A DNA stretch of 32,526 nt, taken from assembly GCA_030432155.1 (NCBI GenBank), contig JAUIHQ010000008.1:1-32526 (forward strand). Reading direction: 5' to 3'. Made by a program: the position numbers and the translations under genes. Of this stretch, positions 8,854 to 16,300 are shown piece after piece. The notes below the pieces were generated by a model that worked only from the letters and a program-made list of their open reading frames with translations, was not told where the DNA came from and ran no database searches. This DNA comes from a bacterium (GTDB lineage: Bacteria > Verrucomicrobiota > Kiritimatiellia > CAIVKH01). Position 1 is the first letter of the stretch. Each line of letters begins with the position of its first letter.

Positions 8854-9135
8854 ATGCATATCCCCGACTCCCTCCCGTACTGCGTCTATGTCCTCCTCTC
8901 CGAGAAAGACGGCAACTTCTACGTCGGTTTCACCACGGATCTGAAGCGCCGGTTCGAGGAACACCAACAGGGCCGCAATACCTCCTCCGCATCCCGCCGA
9001 CCGTTTATGTTGATTCACGCTGAACTATACGCGGCCAAAGAAGGTGCGCTGCGAAGGGAAAACTACCTGAAGACAGCAAAAGGACGACGAGCTTTGCGGC
9101 TTATGCTACAGAGCGACGCGCCTGCGGCTGATTAA
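8854..9135 (+). CDS. GIY-YIG nuclease superfamily protein (93 aa)
   Basis: YCVYVLLSEKDGNFYVGFTTDLKRRFEEHQQG...RRPFMLIHAELYAAKEGALRRENYLKTAKGRRALRLMLQ; upstream AAGGA. Confidence 0.93.
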   Translation: MHIPDSLPYCVYVLLSEKDGNFYVGFTTDLKRRFEEHQQGRNTSSASRRPFMLIHAELYAAKEGALRRENYLKTAKGRRALRLMLQSDAPAAD

Positions 9136-9136
9136 G

Positions 9137-9179
9137 TCTTGCCGTCCTGCCTGTCCGCTGTAGCCTTGGCGAAGGTGGA
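9137..9179 (-). repeat. Small dispersed-repeat-like motif encoding STFAKATADRQDGKT on the reverse strand
   Basis: tcttgccgtcctgcctgtccgctgtagccttggcgaaggtgga. I recognise the FAKATAD-encoding sequence from memory as a recurrent intergenic/insertion motif in environmental genomes; not searched here. Confidence 0.5.
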
Positions 9180-9327
9180 AAACAACGCCTCACCGCCCAC
9201 TTCAACGGCCATGTCGATGCCACGGCTCCCCGCCGTCCACTCGAACTCATCTACTGCGAATATCACCGCTGCCGCACCGATGCCCTCCGCCGCGAAGCGC
9301 TTAATCGGGCTCTTTGGGCTATAGAAA
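9172..9327 (+). pseudogene. Decayed GIY-YIG C-terminal fragment
   Basis: One forward frame reads GGKQRLTAHFNGHVDATAPRRPLELIYCEYHRCRTDALRREALNRALWAIE, parallel to LKRRFEEHQQG...ASRRPFMLIHAELYAAKEGALRRENYLK of the intact gene just upstream. No start codon or N-terminal GIY-YIG motif. Confidence 0.75.
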
Positions 9328-9389
9328 CCGGCCCTATAGCCCATAAACATGTTGATATATGAGCAATAGAGGCATACTCTATAGCCCAT
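9316..9389 (+). promoter_or_regulatory. Operator-like array: three CTATAGCCC boxes, the third overlapping the Fic start codon
   Basis: GGGCTATAG 9316-9324 (inverted), CTATAGCCCAT 9334-9344, CTATAGCCCAT 9379-9389 (contains the first two bases of the ATG at 9388). Confidence 0.6.
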
Positions 9390-10491
9390 GAAGTGGAGCT
9401 GGCAGCAGGGAAATTGGCCTGAATTTACATTTGATTCCGGGGTGCTTGATGGATTGGAGCGTGAATTTCTGAGGGCGTCCGGTCTTCTGCAGGGTACGTA
9501 CAAGCACCTTAAAGATGACGACAGGTCCGAACTGACCGTCTCCCTGATCAGCGAAGAGGCTTATAAAACGTCGGAGATCGAGGGTGAAATTCTGAATCGC
9601 GACGGCGTGCAGTCGTCAATCCGGCGGGAACTCGGCCTGCAGACAGACACACAGAAGATCCCGCCGGCAGAGTCGGGCATCGCGGAGATGATGGTCGATG
9701 TTCACAAGCGCTGGAAGGAACCGCTGACGGACAGGACTCTGTTCGACTGGAATGCCATGCTTATGAAAGGACGGCGGGATCTGTCGGACGTCGGCTGCTA
9801 CCGCACGCACACGGACCCCATGCAGGTCGTATCCGGTGAACTCGGAAAGCCGCGGGTGCATTTCGAGGCGCCCGCATCGAAGAACGTCCCGAGTGAAATG
9901 AAGAGATTCCTGTCGTGGTTTAACGGAGAGCAAAGTCTTCCGGCCCTGACCCGTGCCGGACTGGCTCACCTGTATTTTGTCAGCATTCATCCGTTCGAAG
10001 ACGGGAACGGCAGAATCGGAAGGGCCGTTTCCGAGGTTGCGCTGGCAAAGAGCCTGGGACGGCCGTCCCTTATCGCTCTGGCCGCCACCATCGAGAAGAA
10101 GCGAAAGCACTATTACGATGTCCTTGAGCGGAACAATAAGGAACTCGACGTCACGAACTGGCTCGTATGGTTTGGTGAGACTGTGGTCGAGGCCCAGGCG
10201 CATTCCATCGCCATGGTCGAATTTCTCATCGCCAAGGCACGGCTTTACGAACGCCTGGCGGGCAAGCTGAACGATCGGCAGCAGAAAGTCCTGGCCCGCA
10301 TGTTCCGGGAGGGGGCCGCCGGATTCAAGGGCGGTCTCAGCGCAGGCAACTACATAAGTATCACCGGAGCCACCGCATCAACGGCCACGCGTGACCTGCA
10401 GGATTTGGTCGAGAAAGGCGCTCTAACGCGCACGGGGCAGCGCAGGCACACGCGGTACTATCTTGCCCTCGATGGCTTCGGGCAAGACTAG
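9388..10491 (+). CDS. Fic family protein with N-terminal DUF4172-like domain and C-terminal winged helix
   Basis: Fic motif HPFEDGNGRIGR; N-terminal inhibitory-type motif TSEIEGE; start MKWSWQQGNWPEFTFD; C-terminal ISITGATASTATRDLQDLVEKGALTRTGQRRHTRYYL. Confidence 0.93.
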   Translation: MKWSWQQGNWPEFTFDSGVLDGLEREFLRASGLLQGTYKHLKDDDRSELTVSLISEEAYKTSEIEGEILNRDGVQSSIRRELGLQTDTQKIPPAESGIAEMMVDVHKRWKEPLTDRTLFDWNAMLMKGRRDLSDVGCYRTHTDPMQVVSGELGKPRVHFEAPASKNVPSEMKRFLSWFNGEQSLPALTRAGLAHLYFVSIHPFEDGNGRIGRAVSEVALAKSLGRPSLIALAATIEKKRKHYYDVLERNNKELDVTNWLVWFGETVVEAQAHSIAMVEFLIAKARLYERLAGKLNDRQQKVLARMFREGAAGFKGGLSAGNYISITGATASTATRDLQDLVEKGALTRTGQRRHTRYYLALDGFGQD

Positions 10492-10517
10492 CCCTGATTC
10501 ATTGGTCAAACAGGGCT
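10490..10517 (+). terminator. Possible weak terminator after fic
   Basis: AGCCCTG-14 nt-CAGGGCT stem immediately at the stop codon; no clear T-tract. Confidence 0.35.
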
Positions 10518-10546
10518 TGCGCCGAGTATGATTGCCTTTCGGTCGC

Positions 10547-10766
10547 GTGAAGAGCTTGTTTGATCAAGGCGCCCCGGTTCCTCTCCGCCGTCATTTACCA
10601 CCATACGGTGGATACTGCCGCTGAGAAGAGCTGGTCGAAGCTGCTCAACGGCGAACGGATCGACCAGGCCGAGACGGAAAAGTACGACGCCATCGTTACA
10701 ACGGACCTGAACCTGAAATACCAGCAGAATCTGTCGGGCCGGAAAATGTTTCACTCGGCACGGTGA
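10547..10766 (+). pseudogene. Frameshifted and C-terminally truncated DUF5615/PIN-like toxin-type gene
   Basis: GTG at 10547 reads MKSLFDQGAPVPLRRHL, then homology continues in the next frame as HHTVDTAAEKSWSKLLNGERIDQAETEKYDAIVTTDLNLKYQQNLSGRK. The expected C-terminal continuation is replaced by FHSAR-stop inside a repeat. Confidence 0.65.
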
Positions 10767-10771
10767 CTGGC
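10759..10771 (+). repeat. Half-copy of the hairpin repeat outer arm
   Basis: CACGGTGACTGGC, identical to 8715-8727; supplies the TGA that ends the truncated toxin frame. Confidence 0.75.
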
Positions 10772-10807
10772 GTAGCCAGACGATTAAACGGGATTTAGGT
10801 GACTGAG

Positions 10808-10848
10808 CCGGGCACCGTGTTCTCCGAAGGAGAACTCTGGTGATCCGG
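10808..10848 (-). repeat. Hairpin repeat copy 3
   Basis: Reverse strand: CCGGATCACC-AGA-GTTCTCC-TTC-GGAGAAC-AC-GGTGCCCGG. Confidence 0.88.
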
Positions 10849-10928
10849 AGCCCACAAGTGCATCCAGAAAGATCCCTCAAATATCTCTGGAAATTCTCCT
10901 TTGTATATGCAAATGGACGACGTGCATT

Positions 10929-11037
10929 GACGAGTTGGTTTGAGGTTTCAGTGTTCAGGTCTCAGGAGGGACTGAAACCTGACACCCGAAACCTATTGAG
11001 GAAGACTGGAGTCATACCGATACGTTCTTCCGACTGG
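10929..11037 (+). repeat. 109-bp dispersed repeat, copy A
   Basis: GACGAGTTGGTTTGAGGTTTCAGTGTTCAGGTCTCAGG...ACCTATTGAGGAAGACTGGAGTCATACCGATACGTTCTTCCGACTGG; near-identical to the reverse complement of 31490-31598. Confidence 0.9.
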
Positions 11038-11126
11038 TATGAGATCGGGCGCCTGTCCCCGAAGAGAATGGCTCCACTCACCGCCTGGTTGCCAGGTACA
11101 CGAAGTATCGCTACCGTGTCATCGAT

Positions 11127-12104
11127 ATGGATTCCGGCGAATCAATCCGGTGGGGCATTATCGGCTGCGGGCGGATATCGGGGAAGTTCTGCCGGAGTAT
11201 GGCGCCGGTGGCGGACGGGGTCATCACCGCCTGTGCATCTCAATCGCCGGAGCGTGCGGAGGCATTCGGAGACCGCCACGGGGTGGAGCATCGCTTTGAC
11301 TCGTATGAGCGCATGCTGGAGAGCGGCCGGGTTGACGCGGTCTATATCGGCACCACCCACAACTTTCACTGCGAGAACATTCTCCTGGCGCTGGATCACG
11401 GCAAACCGGTGCTGTGCGAGAAACCGCTGACGGTATCGGCGGCCCAGGCGGAAACCGTCATCGCCAAAGCCCGGGCGAAGAACTGCTTCCTGATGGAGGC
11501 GTTGTGGTCGCGGTTCCTTCCCGCGTTCCGCCGGATGAAGGAGCTGGTGGATGACGGGGTCATCGGCGATATCAGGATGATCCGGGCGGACTTCTGTTTC
11601 CGCGCGCCCTGGAACCTTGAGGGCCGCCTGTTCAACCCCGCCCTCGCGGGAGGCGCCCTGCTGGATGTCGGTATTTACCCGGTGTCGACAGCCAGCTTCC
11701 TGATGGGCCGGCAACCGGAACGGATCAAGGTGGCGGCCGACATCGGACAGACCGGCGTGGATGAACAGGGCGCCTACCTGTTCGAGTATGACGATGGCCG
11801 GATCGCCATACTATCATCGGCCGTATCAAGCCCATCACGCAACCGGCTGGAAGTAGCGGGAACCGAGGGGATGATCATCCTGCCGGATTCATTTCACCGC
11901 AGCCCGAAGCTGGAGCTGCATCGCGAAGGCGTCATCGAAGTCGAAGAACATCCGTTCAACGATGAGGAAGGCTTTCGATTCGAAATCGAGGCTGTGCATG
12001 GAGCGATTCGGGCCGGAAAAAAGGAATGCGCCCTCATGCCCCTGGATGAATCCCTCGCCATCGCCCGGACCATGGACGAGATCAGGCGTCAATTTGATGC
12101 CTGA
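11127..12104 (+). CDS. Gfo/Idh/MocA family NAD(P)-dependent oxidoreductase
   Basis: IRWGIIGCGRISGKF, AVYIGTTHNFHCENILLALDHGKPVLCEKPLTVSAAQAE, LLDVGIYPVSTASFLMG. Confidence 0.93.
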   Translation: MDSGESIRWGIIGCGRISGKFCRSMAPVADGVITACASQSPERAEAFGDRHGVEHRFDSYERMLESGRVDAVYIGTTHNFHCENILLALDHGKPVLCEKPLTVSAAQAETVIAKARAKNCFLMEALWSRFLPAFRRMKELVDDGVIGDIRMIRADFCFRAPWNLEGRLFNPALAGGALLDVGIYPVSTASFLMGRQPERIKVAADIGQTGVDEQGAYLFEYDDGRIAILSSAVSSPSRNRLEVAGTEGMIILPDSFHRSPKLELHREGVIEVEEHPFNDEEGFRFEIEAVHGAIRAGKKECALMPLDESLAIARTMDEIRRQFDA

Positions 12105-12189
12105 CCGGCGGCCCGGCCCGGCAGCATCGCATGCCGGACGCAGGGGCCTGGATCCCTACCCGTTTTGTGAACAGGCGGGGATGGCTCTG

Positions 12190-13065
12190 TTATTCGGGAT
12201 CGACGTTGTACCAGGGGGTGATGATGATTTCGAAGCCGTGGGCGTAGACGATCACGCTCACCGGGTCGGGGTCGACGAACTGACTCCACACCGTGGTATC
12301 GGTGAAGGTAAGGGCGGACGGATCAACGGCAAGGACCGGGGTGTCGACGAAATCACCGTCATAGTAGGTCCGGTCGGCCACGCCATTTCGCCAGAAGATC
12401 CGGTCGTTGGCTGAGATCCATGCCACTTCGGGATAGACCCAGGCTGCGCCCTGGATGCCGGCCTCGCTGACCAGCGACTGAAACGAGGAACCGTTATCGG
12501 ATGCGACAAAGCTGCGCAGGCCGTCGGGGGTGCGCGCGTGGCGCAGCTCGGTGCCGCGGGTGAACCAGTTCACGGCATCCAGCGAGAACTTGTCATGTTT
12601 TGCATCCACGATCATGTAGGAGGCACGTCCGCCGTCTTTCGAGACGTAAATCGACCACTCCGCCCGGAGACCGGAGAGGAGGCCCTGGAGGGCGTCCACC
12701 GCGTAGATGTTGAGCGTAATGTAGTAGCGGGCCGGCTCCCCTTCCAGGATCGCCATCGGGGCCAATGCGAACCCCGGAGGAAGGTCAAGATAGGCCAGCA
12801 GGTCATCGATCTTGTCGGGCAGAATTTCGTAGTTCACAAAAAGAGGCTGGGGATCGTCGAGAACGGCAAACTTCAATAGAGGCTGCTCCGTGCCCTTGAA
12901 CACGTTCGCCGCCGCCCGATCGGTCAATGTGCCGTACATATAATGCTTGGCAAACCGATGAGCATTGAATGCCGGATCATAGGCCGGATCGAATGCACTT
13001 GCCGACCCATATGCCATCGCCGCGAAAGCAGCCCAGACCGATATAACACGAACGTTCATCACCAT
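12190..13065 (-). CDS. Hypothetical secreted protein
   Basis: Track ORF 12190..13134; start at 13065 or 13059 gives a signal peptide (MVMNVRVISVWAAFAAMAYGSASA). No family recognised. Confidence 0.68.
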   Translation of the reverse strand: MVMNVRVISVWAAFAAMAYGSASAFDPAYDPAFNAHRFAKHYMYGTLTDRAAANVFKGTEQPLLKFAVLDDPQPLFVNYEILPDKIDDLLAYLDLPPGFALAPMAILEGEPARYYITLNIYAVDALQGLLSGLRAEWSIYVSKDGGRASYMIVDAKHDKFSLDAVNWFTRGTELRHARTPDGLRSFVASDNGSSFQSLVSEAGIQGAAWVYPEVAWISANDRIFWRNGVADRTYYDGDFVDTPVLAVDPSALTFTDTTVWSQFVDPDPVSVIVYAHGFEIIITPWYNVDPE

Positions 13066-13263
13066 GCTCCATCCTGTATTTGATTGAAAATCAGCAGACC
13101 ATAGCACCGAAAGATTCAATATCAAGGGGTGCATGTCTTCACGGATTCAATGGCCGTAGAGTTTGACACGACGGAGAATCCCCGGCATTTTTAAGAAAGG
13201 GAGGTTGCACGAGTCGCTGCGACCAAGCTTGCCAGGGAGGCGCATCAACCGGAGGGCACACGC

Positions 13264-16065
13264 ATGTGCAAAGCAATATGCTTTTTTTCGTTCCTTTTTC
13301 TTGGTTTGGGATCCGCTCACGCAGGCCTTCCAGCCATGACAACCTTCACCGTGACCACAACCGCCGACGAGCTCGACGGCACCAATGGCGTGCTCAGCCT
13401 GCGTGAGGCCGTACTGGCGGCCAATGGCAGCGGAACGAATGCGACGATCATCGTATCCGCAGGCATATACACACTGTCGATCGCCGGCGCCTCCGAGGAC
13501 ACCTCCACGAGCGGTGACCTGGATCTGACCGACAATACGGGACATTCCATTACGATCCGCGGCGCCGGGTGCGGGGCAACCATCATCGACGGAGGCGCCA
13601 TCGACCGGGTCTTCGACATCCAGCCCGGCGCCGACATAACCCTTCACGGTTTGACCATCCGTAACGGCAGGGCTCCGGATGGCGTACAGGCCGACCCGAC
13701 GGACGACGGAGAGCAAGGCGGCGGGATTCGCAACCAGGGAACGCTCGCGATCTTTGACAGTTGCATCGTCAGCAATGCCGCCGGAAACGGATCGGATCGG
13801 CCCAACCCGGATTTTGCCGCCAACAATCCCGGCGAGGGTGGTGACGGCGGCGGCATCTGGAGTTCCGGCTCTCTGACCTTGAGTAATTGCCTGGTCGAGG
13901 CCAACCAGTCCGGGCGAGGCGGTGATCCGGCATCGGCTGCGCTTATCGGACACCCCAACGGCGGATTCCCCGGCACCGGAGGCGGTATATACAATACCGG
14001 CGACATTCTCATGATCGAGAGTACTCTCCGAAGCAATCGAACCGGACGCGGCGGCAATGGCGGCGCCGGGGTGAATGGGGGCAATCCCAGCGGCTCCCGC
14101 AACGGCGGGAACGGCTCCGCCCTCCACAACCTAGGATCGGCCACCCTGCTTCGATCCGCGATTGTCGGCAATGTAAACGGGAAAGGCGGCAATGGCGGTG
14201 CCGGATCGAGCGGTACCGGAGGACCGATCACCGATGGAACCGCGGGCGGAGGTGGCGGGCGGGGCGGAGAAGCCGCGATCTATAACGCCGGGAGTTTATT
14301 CTGCACGAACGTCACGGTCAGCGGCAACCGCGCCGGCATGGGAGGTAATGGCGGCATTGGAGGTAATGGCTTTTTCATCGGTACGGGCGACGGCGGCGAC
14401 GGAGGTGATGGCGGAAACGGCGGCAGTCCCGCCGGCATCGCTGTTTTCAGTTCATTGGGAACCACGCACCTGACCCATGTCACCCTGGCCGGCAACCAGG
14501 CCGGGGTCGGAGGAAGCGGCGGAAGCGGTGGCAACGGGACCGGGGGTGGAGCGAACGGATCGCCCGGGGGTACCGGTGCGAGCGGAATCGCCGGCGGCAT
14601 GACCCTTTCCGTTGGGTCGGTGGAGGTAAGTCACACACTGATGGCCGACAATCTGGACGGGGATGGATCCCCTTCCGACATCAGCGGGGGATTCGGCTCG
14701 CTGGGATACAACCTGGTGGAAACCACCAACGGGTATGCCCTGTTCGGCGCAACGATCGGGAACCAGACCGGCGTGGACCCCCAGCTTGAGCCGCTTGCCG
14801 ACAACGGAGGCCCCACCCCCACCCAGGCGTACCCCCTGACCAGCCCGGCCCGCAACGCCGGCGACCCCGCTATTATCGCCGCTCCCTCCTTCGACCAACG
14901 GGGGTTTCCTCGCATCTCGGAAGGGCTCATCGATATCGGCGCTTACGAGGTTTATGTCCCGGCCATCACGGCGCCGGTGCTGCACTGGCCGCTCGACGAG
15001 GGCGCCGGCGCCACCACCGTCGAAGCCATTTCGGGAGAAACCAATGTGGCCGTTTTCGTCGGTCCGGTCGCATGGGACAGCGCGGTCGCGCCGACCGACA
15101 GCACCGCATCCATCAACGTCGATATCGATACGCCGTCGAGCTACATCGAGGCCGGCACCCTCACGTCAAGCAACACCTATGTCGCCGGCACCAACAGTGA
15201 CTTCCGGATCCTGTCCGGCGCATGGACCATGACCGCCTGGATCAGGCTGGAAGACCCGCAGGGAACGAGCGGCGATCGGGTCATCGCCTCGTCTCGAAAC
15301 GCGGGTGACGGGAACGCATGGTGGCTGTGGTTCGTCAACAACGCCAACGGGAAGCCCACGCTTCAATTCGACTTCAACAGCACCCGCCGTACCGCGGATT
15401 TCGAAATTCCGCTGGCAAGCAATGTGTTTGTCGTGATCCAGGGAGACAATTCCGCATCCGCGTTCGGTGCGGGCATGAAACACCGTTTTGCTCTCTGGGA
15501 CGGAACCTGCTGGTACTTCACCGAGGGGATCCACTACGCCAATGCCCAGTTGCACGACATCGAGCTCGGTTCCTTCAACAAAGGCACCCGCCAGTTCGAC
15601 GGCTTGATCGATGACGTGAGGATCTTCGACAGCGCCCTCCCGCATGACCAGTTGGACGACCTCGCCCGGTCCGATGCCGACGCGGACGGTACGCCCGATT
15701 ATCTCGATATCGATGACGACAACGACGGACTGCCCGACATCGCGGAACAGGCCCTCGGTACCAACACCAAGAAGGCCGACAGCGACGGCGACACCGTGGG
15801 CGATGATGCGGAAGTCGCCGCCGGAACCGATCCGCTTGACGACGCCGACTTCCTCTTTGTTGCCTCCATCGTCGGAAACGTGAACGAAGCATCCATCGCC
15901 TGGCCCAGTGCAAGCAATCGCTTTTACTCCATTTGGAGCACAAGCAACCTGCTCTCCGAGACCTGGGTCAACGTTACCAACAACGTCCTGGCGACACCCC
16001 CGACCAATACCGTCGCCCTGCCGTCCACAGAGGAGCCCCGGGTCTATCTCCTGGAAGTGGAATAG
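13264..16065 (+). CDS. CSLREA-domain/choice-of-anchor-Q beta-helix protein with Gly-rich loops, LamG-like domain and TSP3-type Ca-binding repeats
   Basis: FTVTTTADELDGTNGVLSLREAVLAAN; LEPLADNGGPTPTQAYPLTSPARNAGDP; DADADGTPDYLDIDDDNDGLPDIAEQALGTNTKKADSDGDTVGDDAEVAAGTDP; GGAGGGC-type RBS before ATG 13264. Confidence 0.92.
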   Translation: MCKAICFFSFLFLGLGSAHAGLPAMTTFTVTTTADELDGTNGVLSLREAVLAANGSGTNATIIVSAGIYTLSIAGASEDTSTSGDLDLTDNTGHSITIRGAGCGATIIDGGAIDRVFDIQPGADITLHGLTIRNGRAPDGVQADPTDDGEQGGGIRNQGTLAIFDSCIVSNAAGNGSDRPNPDFAANNPGEGGDGGGIWSSGSLTLSNCLVEANQSGRGGDPASAALIGHPNGGFPGTGGGIYNTGDILMIESTLRSNRTGRGGNGGAGVNGGNPSGSRNGGNGSALHNLGSATLLRSAIVGNVNGKGGNGGAGSSGTGGPITDGTAGGGGGRGGEAAIYNAGSLFCTNVTVSGNRAGMGGNGGIGGNGFFIGTGDGGDGGDGGNGGSPAGIAVFSSLGTTHLTHVTLAGNQAGVGGSGGSGGNGTGGGANGSPGGTGASGIAGGMTLSVGSVEVSHTLMADNLDGDGSPSDISGGFGSLGYNLVETTNGYALFGATIGNQTGVDPQLEPLADNGGPTPTQAYPLTSPARNAGDPAIIAAPSFDQRGFPRISEGLIDIGAYEVYVPAITAPVLHWPLDEGAGATTVEAISGETNVAVFVGPVAWDSAVAPTDSTASINVDIDTPSSYIEAGTLTSSNTYVAGTNSDFRILSGAWTMTAWIRLEDPQGTSGDRVIASSRNAGDGNAWWLWFVNNANGKPTLQFDFNSTRRTADFEIPLASNVFVVIQGDNSASAFGAGMKHRFALWDGTCWYFTEGIHYANAQLHDIELGSFNKGTRQFDGLIDDVRIFDSALPHDQLDDLARSDADADGTPDYLDIDDDNDGLPDIAEQALGTNTKKADSDGDTVGDDAEVAAGTDPLDDADFLFVASIVGNVNEASIAWPSASNRFYSIWSTSNLLSETWVNVTNNVLATPPTNTVALPSTEEPRVYLLEVE

Positions 16066-16095
16066 AAAACCCGGTCGGCGATACAACCGGGTTTT
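16066..16095 (+). terminator. Rho-independent terminator
   Basis: AAAACCCGGT-cggcgataca-ACCGGGTTTT immediately after the stop codon; perfect 10-bp stem with A/T tracts on both sides, so possibly bidirectional. Confidence 0.85.
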
Positions 16096-16140
16096 GACAT
16101 GAGCATGGAAGGAGAGCATGGCGTACCGGCGCGTACAGGA

Positions 16141-16300
16141 GAGTTATACCAGTTTCGGTTCGTAATCGGCATAAACTCCTTATCGGACACGGGGGCCCGC
16201 GTCCCTCCCAATTCTATGATGAATCAGACGTTGCAGGGAGGGACGGCGGCCTCGCCGGCCGCGAGTTTGTACCGATAAGATTTGGAAACTGGCATTACTC
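16141..16300. repeat. Nested imperfect palindrome of about 160 bp (MITE/REP-like or bidirectional terminator structure)
   Basis: GAGTTATACCAGTTTC (16141-16156) against GAAACTGGCATTACTC (16285-16300); TTATCGG (16180-16186) against CCGATAA (16272-16278); GTCCCTCCC (16201-16209) against GGGAGGGAC (16236-16244). Confidence 0.75.

Noticed and set aside
9132-9503. 123-aa reverse ORF containing STFAKATADRQDGKT
   Set aside because: Runs across the GIY-YIG remnant, the operator array and the fic start; not a credible gene.
10840-11430. 196-aa forward ORF
   Set aside because: Made of hairpin repeat, 109-bp repeat and an out-of-frame read of the Gfo/Idh/MocA gene.
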